Shown: positions 36,399 through 45,896, numbered from the stretch's first letter. The stretch is DNA of 64,000 bases from Parvibaculum sp. (GCA_031291615.1 JARLIS010000051.1:1-64000); one strand, 5' to 3'. Numbers and translations are program-made. Notes: generated by a model from the letters alone, not told the origin.

Positions 36399-37279
36399 GC
36401 GATCACCCAATAAAAGACGACGTCTCGGGCGTCGACACCACGGGCCATGAATGGGACGGCATCCGGGAGCTCAACAACCCGCTGCCGAAGTGGTGGATTT
36501 ACACCTTCTATGCCTGCATCGCCTGGGCGGCGGTCTACTGGGTCGTCATGCCTGCCTGGCCCTATTTCTGGGACGGCGCCTGGCATCACACCAAGGGCGT
36601 GATCGGCTATACGCAGCGCAACGAGGTGGGCAACGAGTTGAAGCTCGTCGCCGCGGGCCGCGCCGAGGTGATGAAGCAGATTGCCGCGATGCCTCTCCAG
36701 GATATCGTCAAGAACGACAATCTCATGGAAGTGGCGCTTGCCGGCGGCAAGGCCGCGTTCGGCGACAATTGCGCGCCCTGCCATGGCTCCGGCGCGCAGG
36801 GCAGCAAGGGCTTCCCCAATCTCAACGACGACGACTGGCTCTGGGGCGGCACGCTCTCCGACATCGAGACGACGGTGACGCACGGCATCCGCTGGGAGAC
36901 TGACGCCGATACGCGCGAGAACATGATGCCGCGCTTCCTCGACGACTCGATCCTCAAGAGCGACGAGGTGAACGATGTCGCGGAATATGTTCTGTCGCTG
37001 AGCGGCCATTCGACCGACGCCGCTGCCGCCGGACGGGGCGGCGCCGTTTTCGCCAAGAACTGCGTCGCCTGCCATGGCGCCGACGGCAAGGGCAACCAGA
37101 AGCTCGGCGCGCCGAACCTGACCGACCAGATATGGCTCTATGGCGGCGACAAGGCGACGGTGGTCGAAACCATCTCGCATGGACGCGGCGGCGTGATGCC
37201 GGCATGGGGCGGCCGACTTGCACCGGCCACGATCAAGGAGCTTGTTCTCTACGTTCACTCCCTGGGTGGCGGGCAATAG
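36395..37279 (+). CDS. ccoP: cbb3-type cytochrome c oxidase subunit III (di-heme c)
   Basis: Diheme cytochrome c subunit that passes electrons to CcoO/CcoN. 294 residues with a GTG start overlapping ccoQ. The N-terminal motif HEWDGIRELNNPLPKWW is diagnostic, one transmembrane helix (about 34-56) follows, then two cytochrome domains with CAPCH (126-130) and CVACH (223-227). Confidence 0.96.
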   Translation: MSDHPIKDDVSGVDTTGHEWDGIRELNNPLPKWWIYTFYACIAWAAVYWVVMPAWPYFWDGAWHHTKGVIGYTQRNEVGNELKLVAAGRAEVMKQIAAMPLQDIVKNDNLMEVALAGGKAAFGDNCAPCHGSGAQGSKGFPNLNDDDWLWGGTLSDIETTVTHGIRWETDADTRENMMPRFLDDSILKSDEVNDVAEYVLSLSGHSTDAAAAGRGGAVFAKNCVACHGADGKGNQKLGAPNLTDQIWLYGGDKATVVETISHGRGGVMPAWGGRLAPATIKELVLYVHSLGGGQ

Positions 37280-37304
37280 ACTTAAGTATCGAGAGTTTGA
37301 GACC

Positions 37305-38831
37305 ATGACGAATGCGGCCAAGAGGCTCGAAGCGCTGGCGGCGGAGGCGGCAAATGCCGCATCCGCCGGAAGCGTTTTGCACGAGGACGCGGAGCCCGCG
37401 AAGGCTATCGACTGGCAATCGCACAGCCCGCTTTATGAAAGCCGGGTCAAGGTCTATCCGAAGCTGGTGCATGGCAACTATCGGCGCGCGAAGTGGCTGC
37501 TGATGCTGGTCACGCTGTCGATCTATTACGGCACGCCGTGGCTGCGCTGGAATCGCGGCGTCGGGCTGCCCGATCAGGCTGTGTTGCTCGATTTTCCCAA
37601 CCGCCGGTTTTATTTCTTCTTCATCGAGATATGGCCGCAGGAATTCTACTACATCACCGGCCTTCTCATTCTGGCGGCGCTGGGGCTCTTTCTCGTCACC
37701 AGCGTCGCGGGTCGCGCCTGGTGCGGCTATGCCTGCCCGCAGACCGTGTGGACCGACCTCTTTATTCATGTGGAGCGCTTTTTCGAAGGCGACCGCTCGG
37801 CGCGGATGCGGCTCGACAAGGGCCCGTGGACCTTGTCCAAAGTGCTGCGCAAGGCGGCGAAGCATGTTTCATGGCTCGTTATCGGCATGCTGACGGGCGG
37901 CGCGTGGGTTTTCTATTTCGCCGATGCGCCGACGCTTGCAAGCCAGTTCGCTCATTTCGATGCGCCGTTCATGGCCTATCTCTTTGTCGGCATCTTCACG
38001 CTGACGACCTATTCCTTCGGCGGCATCGCGCGCGAGCAGGTCTGCATCTACATGTGTCCCTGGCCGCGCATCCAGGGCGCGATGTTCGACGAGAGCACGT
38101 TTCTCGTCAGCTACAAGGAAGATCGCGGCGAGCTGCGCGGTCCCCACAAGAAGGGCACGAGCTGGGAAGGGCGCGGCGACTGCATCGATTGCGCCCAATG
38201 CGTTGCGGCCTGCCCGATGGGCATCGACATCCGGAACGGCATGCAGATGGAGTGCATCCAATGCGCCCTTTGCATCGACGCCTGCGACGAGATCATGGAT
38301 CGCGTCGAGCGCCCGCGCGGGCTCATCGGCTATGACACGAACGACAATCAGGAGCGGCGGCGGCGCGGCGAAGCGGAGCGCTTCAATCTGATTCGGCCGC
38401 GCACCGTCGTTTACAGCATAGTGCTGCTTCTCGTGTCTGGGCTGATGCTCGTCGCGCTAATCAATCGTCCGACGACCCAGCTCGGCGTGTTGCGCGACCG
38501 CAACCCGCTTTACGTCGTTTTGTCGGATGGCAGCATTCGCAACGGCTACACCGTCAAGATCATCAACCGGGACAATGTGGCTCGCGTCTTCCAGGTTGCG
38601 GTCGAGGGCATAGACGGCGCGCATCTGCTGACGCCGACCGATGCTTCGGGCGCGGTCGATGCCGAAGTCGGAGCGGATACGCTGAAGGATTTCCGTTTCT
38701 TTGTGAGCGTTCCGCGCGCCAATCTCTCGGCTCTGGCAAATGGCGAGGCCGCTCTCCGCTTCGTCGTTACTGAGAAGGGCAAGACGGACAGCACCGTCGG
38801 CGAGACGACATTCAGAGGGCCCACGCAATGA
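37305..38831 (+). CDS. ccoG: cbb3 oxidase assembly ferredoxin-like protein
   Basis: Membrane protein of 508 residues needed for copper handling during cbb3 maturation. Several transmembrane helices surround GRAWCGYACPQTVWTDLF, then a polyferredoxin-type region with two 4Fe-4S motifs (CIDCAQCVAACPMGID and CIQCALCIDACDEIMD, about residues 297-335), one more helix and a C-terminal Ig-like domain. Start at the ATG at 37305, 25 bp after ccoP; the longer upstream frame overlaps ccoP. Confidence 0.95.
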   Translation: MTNAAKRLEALAAEAANAASAGSVLHEDAEPAKAIDWQSHSPLYESRVKVYPKLVHGNYRRAKWLLMLVTLSIYYGTPWLRWNRGVGLPDQAVLLDFPNRRFYFFFIEIWPQEFYYITGLLILAALGLFLVTSVAGRAWCGYACPQTVWTDLFIHVERFFEGDRSARMRLDKGPWTLSKVLRKAAKHVSWLVIGMLTGGAWVFYFADAPTLASQFAHFDAPFMAYLFVGIFTLTTYSFGGIAREQVCIYMCPWPRIQGAMFDESTFLVSYKEDRGELRGPHKKGTSWEGRGDCIDCAQCVAACPMGIDIRNGMQMECIQCALCIDACDEIMDRVERPRGLIGYDTNDNQERRRRGEAERFNLIRPRTVVYSIVLLLVSGLMLVALINRPTTQLGVLRDRNPLYVVLSDGSIRNGYTVKIINRDNVARVFQVAVEGIDGAHLLTPTDASGAVDAEVGADTLKDFRFFVSVPRANLSALANGEAALRFVVTEKGKTDSTVGETTFRGPTQ

Positions 38832-39364
38832 CATCCCATGATGGAGATTTCGTTTCTCCCGGCCGCTTTGGTCTTCTGACGGGGCGGCGGTTCCTGCTGC
38901 TGATGCTTGCCTCTTTCGCCATCGTCTTCACGGTCAACGGGCTCCTTGTCTACAAGGCGCTCTCGACTTTCGACGGCATCGAGATCGACGACGCCTATCA
39001 GCGGGGCCGCGCTTACAACCAGACGCTCGACGCCATGGCCATTCAGGCGGCGCGTGGCTGGGAGGCGACTGTCAGCATCGCGCCAGCGACCTCGGACGCC
39101 GCCGTTCAGCATGCCGTGCATGTCGTTGTGGTCATGACGGATCGCGCCGGCGCGCCGCTCAGTGGTCTCAGGATGCGGGCCACTTTCTGGCATCCCGTTT
39201 CCATAGGCATCGACCAGAGCGAGGCGATGCGGGAAACGTCGCCCGGCCATTTCGAAGCCGATTTCCGGCTGGCGTCGGGCGGGAACTGGCTGTTGCGCCT
39301 TGCGGGCCTGGGCGCAAAGGACGAGAAATTCGCTCAGGAAGAGCGCGTCGTCATCCGCAATTGA
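38828..39364 (+). CDS. ccoH: cbb3 oxidase assembly protein FixH/CcoH
   Basis: A 178-residue single-span membrane protein (helix about residues 18-40: RFLLLMLASFAIVFTVNGLLVYKAL) with an extracytoplasmic beta domain; QRGRAYNQTLDAMAIQAARGW is typical for FixH. It is required for stable cbb3 complex formation. The ATG overlaps the ccoG stop. Confidence 0.92.
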   Translation: MTSHDGDFVSPGRFGLLTGRRFLLLMLASFAIVFTVNGLLVYKALSTFDGIEIDDAYQRGRAYNQTLDAMAIQAARGWEATVSIAPATSDAAVQHAVHVVVVMTDRAGAPLSGLRMRATFWHPVSIGIDQSEAMRETSPGHFEADFRLASGGNWLLRLAGLGAKDEKFAQEERVVIRN

Positions 39365-39374
39365 GGGCTGACCG

Positions 39375-41606
39375 ATGAGCGAACTTGCCGCGCCGTCACC
39401 CCATCCGGCCGCCCTGAGGGCCGATCCCGGCCTTTTCGTGCGCAGGACGGAAAGCGGCGGGGAAGCGAAAATCGACTTCGTCGTGCAGAGCATGCATTGC
39501 GCGGGCTGTCTCAGGAAGATCGAGCGCAATGTCGGCGAGATGCCGGGCGTTTCGTCCGTGCGCGCCAACCTCTCGACCAAGCGCGTTGCGGTTCGCTGGG
39601 ATCCGGCCCGGGCAAATGCCGCCTCCATCGTGGACAAGCTCGCCTCGATCGGCTTCGAGGCCGTGCCCTTCGATCCGAAGCTCATCGGGGCGCTCGATGA
39701 AAACGAGGGCCGCTCTCTGCTGCGCGCCCTCGGCGTTGCCGGTTTTGCCGCCGCCAATGTCATGCTGCTGTCGGTCTCGGTCTGGTCCGGCCTTGTCAGC
39801 GACATGGAGCCTGAGACCCGCGCCCTGTTCTACTGGATGTCGGCACTGATCGCGCTGCCGGCCATCGCCTATTCGGCGCAGCCCTTTTATCGTTCGGCCT
39901 ATGCGGCGCTGAAGCATGGCCGCATGAACATGGACGTGCCTATCTCGCTGGCCGTGACGCTCGCAACGACCATGAGTCTCGTGCAGACCGTCGTCAATGC
40001 GCGCCATGTCTATTTCGACGCCAGCATCACCTTGCTCTTTTTTCTGCTGATCGGGCGCTATCTCGACGTGCAGGCGCGCAACAAGGCCTGTTCGGCGGCG
40101 CAGAACCTTCTTGGCCTGAGAGCGACGGCGGCGACGCTTGTCGAAGCGGACGGCACTTACCGGTCCGTCTCCATCGACAGTCTCGAACCGGGCATGATCG
40201 TGTCCGTCGCGGCGGGGGCCCGCGTGCCGGCGGACGGCATCGTTGCCGGTGGCGTCAGCGACGTCGATACGAGCCTCGTGACGGGGGAAAGCGTGCCGGA
40301 GGCCGTCAAGACCGGCGCTCACGTCTTTGCCGGAACGCTCAACATATCGGCGCCGCTGACGGTCCGGGTGACGGCGCGCGACGAAAATTCGCTGCTGTCG
40401 GAAATCGTGCGATTGATGGAGGCGGCCGAGCAGGGACGCTCCGCCTATGTGCGCATCGCCGATCAGGCGGCGCGCATCTATGCGCCGAGCGTTCACATAC
40501 TTGCCGCATCGACGGTCGCGCTTTGGCTGCTCATGGGGGCGGGCTTCACGGCGGCGATCACCAATGCCATCGCCGTGCTCATCGTCACCTGTCCTTGCGC
40601 GCTCGGTCTTGCCGTGCCCGTGGTGCAGGTCGTGGCGACGGGGCGGCTCATCCGCCGCGGCGTTCTCGTCAAATCGGCGGACGGGCTTGAGCGGCTCGCA
40701 AGCGCCGACACCATCGTATTCGACAAGACCGGCACGCTGACGCTTGGAAGATTGCAGCTCGTCAATGGCGACGCCGTCGCCCCGGCCGATCTCGCCGTGG
40801 CGGCGTCCCTTGCGCGGGTCAGCCGTCATCCGCTGGCGCGCGCGCTTGCCGACTATGTCGGCATGCGACCCCTGCCGCTGCTCACCGGTATTCACGAGGA
40901 GCCGGGGCAGGGGCTTGAAGGTCATCTCGACGGAGGCACCGTCAGACTCGGCAACCGGTTATGGGCGGGCGCGGAGGAGGGCGATAGCGAATTGCATGCA
41001 GGGTCCGAGCTCTGGCTGCGCAGGGGCGACGGATCGACGCTTTGCTTTCGTTTCACCGATACGTTGCGTGTCGATGCGGTCGATGCCATCGCGGCCTTGA
41101 AGGCGCGCGGTTTTGCGATCGAACTTCTGTCGGGCGACAGGATGCCGGCGGTGAAGGCCGCGGCGGAGGCGCTCGGCATCGCCACATGGCGCGCGGAGGC
41201 GCGGCCGGATGCGAAGATCGCGCGGCTGAAGGAACTGGCGGCGCAAGGACGCAAGGTTCTGATGGTCGGCGACGGGCTCAACGATGCGCCGGCGCTGCGC
41301 GCCGCGCACGTCTCGTTTTCGCCCGCCACGGCCGCCGATGTGAGCCAGATCGCCGTCGATTTCATTTTCCAGGGCGGAAAACTCGGGCCGATTGTCGAAG
41401 CCGTCGACGTCTCCCGGAAATCGCGCCGGCTCGTCTTCGAGAATTTCGCGCTGGCGCTCGCCTATAACGCCGTCGCCGTGCCGCTCGCCGTCGCCGGCTT
41501 CGTGACGCCGCTCATCGCCGCCGTCGCCATGTCGACCTCCTCGATCACGGTGACGCTGAACTCGCTTCGTCTCAACCGGGGGAATGGCGGGGTGGAGCGG
41601 TCATGA
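39375..41606 (+). CDS. ccoI: Copper-translocating P-type ATPase for cbb3 assembly
   Basis: P1B-type ATPase (FixI/CcoI) supplying copper for oxidase assembly. 743 residues: an N-terminal heavy-metal domain with MHCAGC (Cys 42 and 45), transmembrane helices, the actuator loop with TGES, the ion-path motif CPCALG, the phosphorylation site DKTGTLTLG, SRHPLA in the nucleotide domain and the hinge GDGLNDAPAL. All expected motifs are intact. It starts 10 bp after ccoH and overlaps ccoS. Confidence 0.96.
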   Translation: MSELAAPSPHPAALRADPGLFVRRTESGGEAKIDFVVQSMHCAGCLRKIERNVGEMPGVSSVRANLSTKRVAVRWDPARANAASIVDKLASIGFEAVPFDPKLIGALDENEGRSLLRALGVAGFAAANVMLLSVSVWSGLVSDMEPETRALFYWMSALIALPAIAYSAQPFYRSAYAALKHGRMNMDVPISLAVTLATTMSLVQTVVNARHVYFDASITLLFFLLIGRYLDVQARNKACSAAQNLLGLRATAATLVEADGTYRSVSIDSLEPGMIVSVAAGARVPADGIVAGGVSDVDTSLVTGESVPEAVKTGAHVFAGTLNISAPLTVRVTARDENSLLSEIVRLMEAAEQGRSAYVRIADQAARIYAPSVHILAASTVALWLLMGAGFTAAITNAIAVLIVTCPCALGLAVPVVQVVATGRLIRRGVLVKSADGLERLASADTIVFDKTGTLTLGRLQLVNGDAVAPADLAVAASLARVSRHPLARALADYVGMRPLPLLTGIHEEPGQGLEGHLDGGTVRLGNRLWAGAEEGDSELHAGSELWLRRGDGSTLCFRFTDTLRVDAVDAIAALKARGFAIELLSGDRMPAVKAAAEALGIATWRAEARPDAKIARLKELAAQGRKVLMVGDGLNDAPALRAAHVSFSPATAADVSQIAVDFIFQGGKLGPIVEAVDVSRKSRRLVFENFALALAYNAVAVPLAVAGFVTPLIAAVAMSTSSITVTLNSLRLNRGNGGVERS

Positions 41607-41761
41607 GCATTCTCATCTATCTGATGCCGGCGGCATTGTTTCTCGGTGCGCTCGGGCTTCTGGGCTTCCTGTGGACGCTGAAATCCGGCCAGTATGACGA
41701 TCTGGAAGGCGCGGCCGCGCGCATTCTCCTCGACGACGAGGATGAAACGCCCCCGAAATAG
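41603..41761 (+). CDS. ccoS: cbb3 oxidase maturation protein
   Basis: A 52-residue protein with one transmembrane helix (MSILIYLMPAALFLGALGLL, continuing GFLWTLKSGQYDDLEG), the classic CcoS/FixS pattern including the conserved SGQYDDLEGAA. It is needed for cofactor insertion into cbb3. The ATG overlaps the ccoI stop (ATGA) and the stop is TAG at 41759-41761. Last gene of the ccoNOQP-GHIS run. Confidence 0.93.
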   Translation: MSILIYLMPAALFLGALGLLGFLWTLKSGQYDDLEGAAARILLDDEDETPPK

Positions 41762-41830
41762 GGTGGGCGAAAAGCGGCTTCACCCAAGACATGAGTCAGA
41801 TGATCTCGCGCAGGCGAGCGCCAATTGCGC

Positions 41831-41886
41831 TTGACCGGGCGCGGGTGCTGCTATTATCTGATTTAAATCATAAATGATAAATGTCA
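41831..41886 (+). promoter_or_regulatory. Promoter with tandem TGAT-N4-ATCA operators, upstream of the aldolase gene
   Basis: TTGACC (41831-41836) with a -10-like TATTAT/TTATCT at 41852-41859. The perfect palindrome TGATTTAAATCA (41859-41870) starts 28 bp after the start of the -35; TGATAAATGTCA (41875-41886), one mismatch from a palindrome, follows at a 16-bp period. The same layout recurs at 44332-44388. Confidence 0.65.
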
Positions 41887-41931
41887 CTTATAAGAATGCC
41901 GCCGCCAGGCGGATGCGGGTGGGGAGAGCGG

Positions 41932-42708
41932 ATGAAAGAATCCTTGAAGGTGCGGTGGAAAGCCGGCGAAGTAACGCTCGGCGCCTGGTGCATGATGCCC
42001 GGCGCCTTGAGCGCCGAGGCGCTGGCGCGGCTCGGCTTCGACTGGGTTCTGATCGACATGCAGCATGGCGGCATGGACTATCAGATGGCGGTCGACATGA
42101 TCCGCGCGATCGACCTCGCGGGCGTCGCGCCCATCGTTCGCGTGCCGTGGAACGATCCGGGCATCATCGGCCGCGTGCTCGATGCGGGCGCGCTTGGGCT
42201 CGTCATCCCGATGATCGAGACGGTGGAGGATGCGCGCCGCGCGGTGGACGCCTGCCTCTATCCGCCTGCGGGGCGGCGCAGCTTCGGGCCCGTGCGTGTC
42301 GCCCTGCGCGACGGCAATGGATATTTCGCCACCGCCAATGACCGCGTCGCCGTCATCCCCATGATCGAGACGAGCGCGGCACTTGCCGCCGTGGACGACA
42401 TTGCCGGCCTGCCGGGCGTCGACGCGGTCTTTGTCGGACCCTTCGACCTCTCCGTCGCTCTCGGTCTGCCGCCGGGCGACAATGACGGCAAGCCCGCCTT
42501 CGATGCGGCGATTGCCAAGGTCGCCGCGGCGGCCAAACGCGCGGGCAAGGCGACTGCCGTGCTTTCAAACGCCAAGGTCGCGCCGCTCCGCGCGAGCCAG
42601 GGCTTCCAGATGATTTCCGTCGTCACCGACATTGCCGCCATGTCGGCCGCCGCAGGCAGCGACCTCCGGGCCGTGAGTGCCGCCATAAAGGACAGACCCG
42701 ATGCTTGA
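41932..42708 (+). CDS. hpaI: HpaI-type 2-oxo acid aldolase
   Basis: Class II aldolase of the HpcH/HpaI family, 258 residues. In homoprotocatechuate breakdown the enzyme splits 4-hydroxy-2-oxoheptane-1,7-dioate to pyruvate and succinate semialdehyde. [59 protein letters not shown] and [16 protein letters not shown] match family blocks (metal-binding Glu and Asp regions). Start at the ATG at 41932 after GGGGAGAG. It overlaps the hydratase gene by eight bases. No frame problems. Confidence 0.85.
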   Translation: MKESLKVRWKAGEVTLGAWCMMPGALSAEALARLGFDWVLIDMQHGGMDYQMAVDMIRAIDLAGVAPIVRVPWNDPGIIGRVLDAGALGLVIPMIETVEDARRAVDACLYPPAGRRSFGPVRVALRDGNGYFATANDRVAVIPMIETSAALAAVDDIAGLPGVDAVFVGPFDLSVALGLPPGDNDGKPAFDAAIAKVAAAAKRAGKATAVLSNAKVAPLRASQGFQMISVVTDIAAMSAAAGSDLRAVSAAIKDRPDA

Positions 42709-43492
42709 TGCCGCGACACGCATAAAGATCGTCGATGCGCTTGAAGGCGTTTATCGCACGAGGACGCCTCTGCCGCTCCTCACCAAGACCTATCCAGGCA
42801 TTGAAGTTGAGGACGCCTATCGCATTCAGGAAGCCTTCGTTGCGAGGCAGCTTGCCGCGGGCGCCAAGATCAAAGGCTACAAGGTGGGGCTCACGTCGAA
42901 GCCCATGCAGCAGATGGCGGGCTCGACCGAGCCCGACTTCAGCGCCATGACGGACGATCTCTTCCTGCCCGAAGACACGCCGGTTCCGGCCTCGCGCTTC
43001 TTCGATCCGATGATCGAGATCGAAATCGCCTTCGTGATGAAGCACGCGCTGAAGGGACCGGGCATTCTCCCCGTTGATGTTATCCGTGCGACCGACTTCG
43101 TGCTCCCCGCCATCGAGATCGTCGATTTCCGCGTGGCGCGGGCGCCGGGCATGAACCTCATCGACACGGTCGCCGATCTTGCGGCCTGCGGCGCCGTCGT
43201 CCTCGGCGCCAATCCGCGCCGCCTCGATCAGATCGATGTGCGGAGCGTGCACGGGGCGATCATCCGCAACGGCGCCGTCGAGCAGGAAGGGCTCGCCTCC
43301 GCCGTGCTCGGCAATCCGGTGACGTCGGTCGCCTGGCTTGCCAACAAGCTCGGCGAATTCGGCGTGAGCTTCGAGCCCGGCCATGTGATCCTCACGGGCT
43401 CGTTCGTCCGCGCGATCCCGGTGAAGCAGGGCGACAGCGTCGTCTGCCGCTTCGATCAGGGCTTTGGCGATGTTTTAGTGAGCTTCGACTAG
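42701..43492 (+). CDS. hpaH: 2-oxo-hept-4-ene-1,7-dioate hydratase (HpaH type)
   Basis: Hydratase of the MhpD/HpaH family, 263 residues, which would form the substrate of the aldolase. [27 protein letters not shown] (about residues 55-84), [12 protein letters not shown] (metal-binding Glu pair), AIEIVDFRV and [15 protein letters not shown] match. The stop codon shares the palindrome CTAG with the stop of the convergent tetR gene. Confidence 0.87.
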   Translation: MLDAATRIKIVDALEGVYRTRTPLPLLTKTYPGIEVEDAYRIQEAFVARQLAAGAKIKGYKVGLTSKPMQQMAGSTEPDFSAMTDDLFLPEDTPVPASRFFDPMIEIEIAFVMKHALKGPGILPVDVIRATDFVLPAIEIVDFRVARAPGMNLIDTVADLAACGAVVLGANPRRLDQIDVRSVHGAIIRNGAVEQEGLASAVLGNPVTSVAWLANKLGEFGVSFEPGHVILTGSFVRAIPVKQGDSVVCRFDQGFGDVLVSFD

Positions 43493-44190
43493 GCGGAAGA
43501 TTTCGCACGGGCCGGGCGCTTCGCCGCTCGTGCCGGGGCAGCTTCCGCAAGCTGCATGGCGAGGGCCTTCGGCAGAACCTCCATGAAGCGCGCATAATCC
43601 GTGTAGCCGCCGAGCCAGGCGTTGAGAAGCTGCACGTAGATCCCGAAGAGATTGCGCGCGAGCTGTATCCGGTCGGCGTCCTTGCGGATCGTCCCCTTGG
43701 CCTTGCCCCGGTCGATGATGTCCGCGAGCCTGCCATATATGTTGCGCATGAGCTTCATCACCTCGGCGCGGCGCACGGGGTTGTCGAGAAAGAAGATCTC
43801 TTTCATCAAGGCGCGGGCGAGCGGCACGTCGCGCTTGTGATAGGCGATGAACCCTTCGAACAGGAACAGCACCTGATCGAGGACGGGCTTCTCCGGCAGC
43901 TTTGCATAGGTCTTGTTGCAGACCTCGTTCATCTCGTCCTTGAACACCATGACGAGCAGCTCTTCCTTGGACTTCGCATAAAGGAAGAGCGTGCCAAAGC
44001 CGATATCGGCCGCCTCTGCGATTTCGGTCACTGTCGCGTTCTGGAAACCCTTCTCGCGAAAGAGCACACGCGCCGCATTGAGGATGCGCGCGAGCTTTTC
44101 CTGGCGGTTACGTTCGCGCCGCCCGAGCTTGGGCTCATCCGCCTCGCTCACGGTCGGTCTCGTCGCTTTGGGGCTGCTGCGTTCGGTCAT
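43489..44190 (-). CDS. TetR-family transcriptional regulator
   Basis: A 233-residue regulator from the ATG at 44190. The N-terminal helix-turn-helix at about residues 28-75 (NRQEKLARILNAARVLFREKGFQNATVTEIAEAADIGFGTLFLYAKSKEELL) and a helical ligand domain follow; the tail is Ala/Lys-rich. It is embedded in the hpa cluster, opposite to all other genes, and the best candidate to bind the TGAT-N4-ATCA operators at 41859-41886 and 44360-44387. The likely ligand is a pathway intermediate (inference). Confidence 0.9.
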   Translation of the reverse strand: MTERSSPKATRPTVSEADEPKLGRRERNRQEKLARILNAARVLFREKGFQNATVTEIAEAADIGFGTLFLYAKSKEELLVMVFKDEMNEVCNKTYAKLPEKPVLDQVLFLFEGFIAYHKRDVPLARALMKEIFFLDNPVRRAEVMKLMRNIYGRLADIIDRGKAKGTIRKDADRIQLARNLFGIYVQLLNAWLGGYTDYARFMEVLPKALAMQLAEAAPARAAKRPARAKSSA

Positions 44191-44331
44191 GTTTTCCAAG
44201 CGGTTACTATCGGCATTTGTGCGCTGCAATGCAGCGACCAAACTACCCCAGAAATCCCGCCTCGTGAATCTGCGGGACAATTTATCACCAGACTTTTGGG
44301 CGCTTCGCCTGTTCAGCCCGCGATAAGTCGC

Positions 44332-44388
44332 TTGACTCCACAATCGATCGTCATCAATGTGATTGCAATCAGTTTTGATAATGATCAA
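44332..44388 (+). promoter_or_regulatory. Promoter with tandem TGAT-N4-ATCA operators, upstream of the hydroxylase gene
   Basis: TTGACT (44332-44337) is followed 28 bp after its start by the perfect palindrome TGATTGCAATCA (44360-44371), then 16 bp on by TGATAATGATCA (44376-44387). The second, with flanks, is TTGATAATGATCAA (44375-44388), a perfect FNR/FixK consensus, only 20 bp before the ATG and overlapping the expected transcribed leader. The position fits repression, not activation. Confidence 0.7.
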
Positions 44389-44408
44389 TAACCGGGGAGG
44401 GTTCGATC

Positions 44409-45896
44409 ATGCCGGCACGCACCGGAGCGGAATTTCTGAGGGGCCTCAACGACGGCCGCGAGATCTGGGTCGGCAACGAGAAGGTCTCCGATGTGACGGG
44501 CCATCCGGCCTTTGCGGGCGCGGCCCATGGGCTTGCCGGCAGCTTCGACATTCAGCACAAGTATCCCGACGATTGCCTGATGGCGGACCCGGAGACGGGC
44601 GAGAAGATCAATGTGAGCCACATGATCCCGCGCTCGAAGGAAGACGTCGCCCGCCGCCACAAGGGGCTGGAGCGCTACGCCGAATACACGGTCGGCTATA
44701 TGGGCCGCACGCCCGACTACATGAACGTAACCTATGCGGGCTTTGCCGCACGACCCGACGAATGGGGCGCGCAGGGCAATGAAAGGGGCGCGGAAAACCT
44801 CGTCGCCTATCAGAAGTTCCTCCGCCGCAACGATATCTCGCTCACCCATACGATCATCCAGCCGACCATCGACAAGTCGCAAGGCGACGCGCCGAAGCCC
44901 GGCAATGACGTGGCGCTGCACAAGGTCGGCGAGACCGAGCACGGCATCATCGTGCGCGGTGCGCGCATTCTGGCGACGCTTGCGCCCTTTGCCGACGAGC
45001 TGGCCGTCTATCCGGCCCATCCGCTGCCGGAAGGTGCTGAGGACTACGCGCTCTCCTTCTGCATTCCGATGGCGACGCCCGGCCTCAAGTTTATCTGCCG
45101 CGACAGCTGCGCCTCCAACGGCAATGTCTTCGATCATCCGTTGTCGAGCCGCTTCGATGAGCAGGACGCCTTCGTCATTTTCGACGATGTGGAAGTGCCC
45201 TGGGACCGGCTGCACATCAACTGCAACGTCGCGGTCTATAACCAGGTCATGTCGACGGGATGGTTCCCGAATGTCATGCAGCAGACCATGATCCGCGCCC
45301 AGACCAAGCTCGAATTCGCCTGGGGCCTTGCAGCCCGCATGGCGGAATCGATCAACGACAAGGCGCCGGCCACCATGCAGATGCTGGGCGAGCTCTGGAC
45401 CTTCGGCGAATTCGCGCGTTCCTGCGTCGACACGGCGGAGCGCAACGCAATGGAATTCGGCAATGGCGCATGGTTTCCGCATGGCGCGCCCTTGAGCGCC
45501 CTTCGTGCGACGCTGCCCTTCTGGTTCCCGCGCGTGAATGAGATCATCCGCCTCATCGGTTCGCACAATCTGCTTGCCGCGCCGACGGTCGCCCAGTTCA
45601 ACGACCCGACGCTGCGGCCCCTGATCGACCGCTATATGCGCGGCGCGGGCGACGTGACCGCCGAGGAGCGGGCGCGCATCTTCCGCCTTGCCTGGGACTT
45701 CACAGGCTCCGCGCTCGCCAGCCGCGGCGAACAATATGAGCGCTTCTATCTCGCCTCCGGCGCGCGCAACCAGCAGGTCGTTCACCTCACCGGAGATCGC
45801 GGTCGCGCCAACCGCCTCGTCGATCGTTTCCTGACGGAGCCGATTGTCGATGTGCGCGCACCCGCCACGCCCGTGAAAGTGGGGAAGGTGGCATGA
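44409..45896 (+). CDS. hpaB: HpaB-family flavin-dependent phenol hydroxylase (4-hydroxyphenylacetate 3-monooxygenase, large component)
   Basis: Oxygenase component of a two-component FADH2-dependent monooxygenase, 495 residues; expected to hydroxylate 4-hydroxyphenylacetate or a similar phenol next to the hydroxyl. ARTGAEFLRGLNDGREIWVGNEKVSDVTGHPAF at the N-terminus, YMGRTPDYMNVTYAG, QPTIDKSQGD, FDDVEVPWDRL and the acyl-CoA-dehydrogenase-like helical C-terminus are typical. No flavin reductase (HpaC) gene is in the window, so the partner must come from elsewhere. ATG after a GGGGAGG site; coupled to hpaE (ATGA). Confidence 0.87.
   Translation: MPARTGAEFLRGLNDGREIWVGNEKVSDVTGHPAFAGAAHGLAGSFDIQHKYPDDCLMADPETGEKINVSHMIPRSKEDVARRHKGLERYAEYTVGYMGRTPDYMNVTYAGFAARPDEWGAQGNERGAENLVAYQKFLRRNDISLTHTIIQPTIDKSQGDAPKPGNDVALHKVGETEHGIIVRGARILATLAPFADELAVYPAHPLPEGAEDYALSFCIPMATPGLKFICRDSCASNGNVFDHPLSSRFDEQDAFVIFDDVEVPWDRLHINCNVAVYNQVMSTGWFPNVMQQTMIRAQTKLEFAWGLAARMAESINDKAPATMQMLGELWTFGEFARSCVDTAERNAMEFGNGAWFPHGAPLSALRATLPFWFPRVNEIIRLIGSHNLLAAPTVAQFNDPTLRPLIDRYMRGAGDVTAEERARIFRLAWDFTGSALASRGEQYERFYLASGARNQQVVHLTGDRGRANRLVDRFLTEPIVDVRAPATPVKVGKVA

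Noticed and set aside
41859..41886. FixK box upstream of the aldolase gene
   Set aside because: CTGATTTAAATCAT lacks the outer T and A of the FNR/FixK consensus; the shared architecture with the hydroxylase promoter favours a TetR operator.
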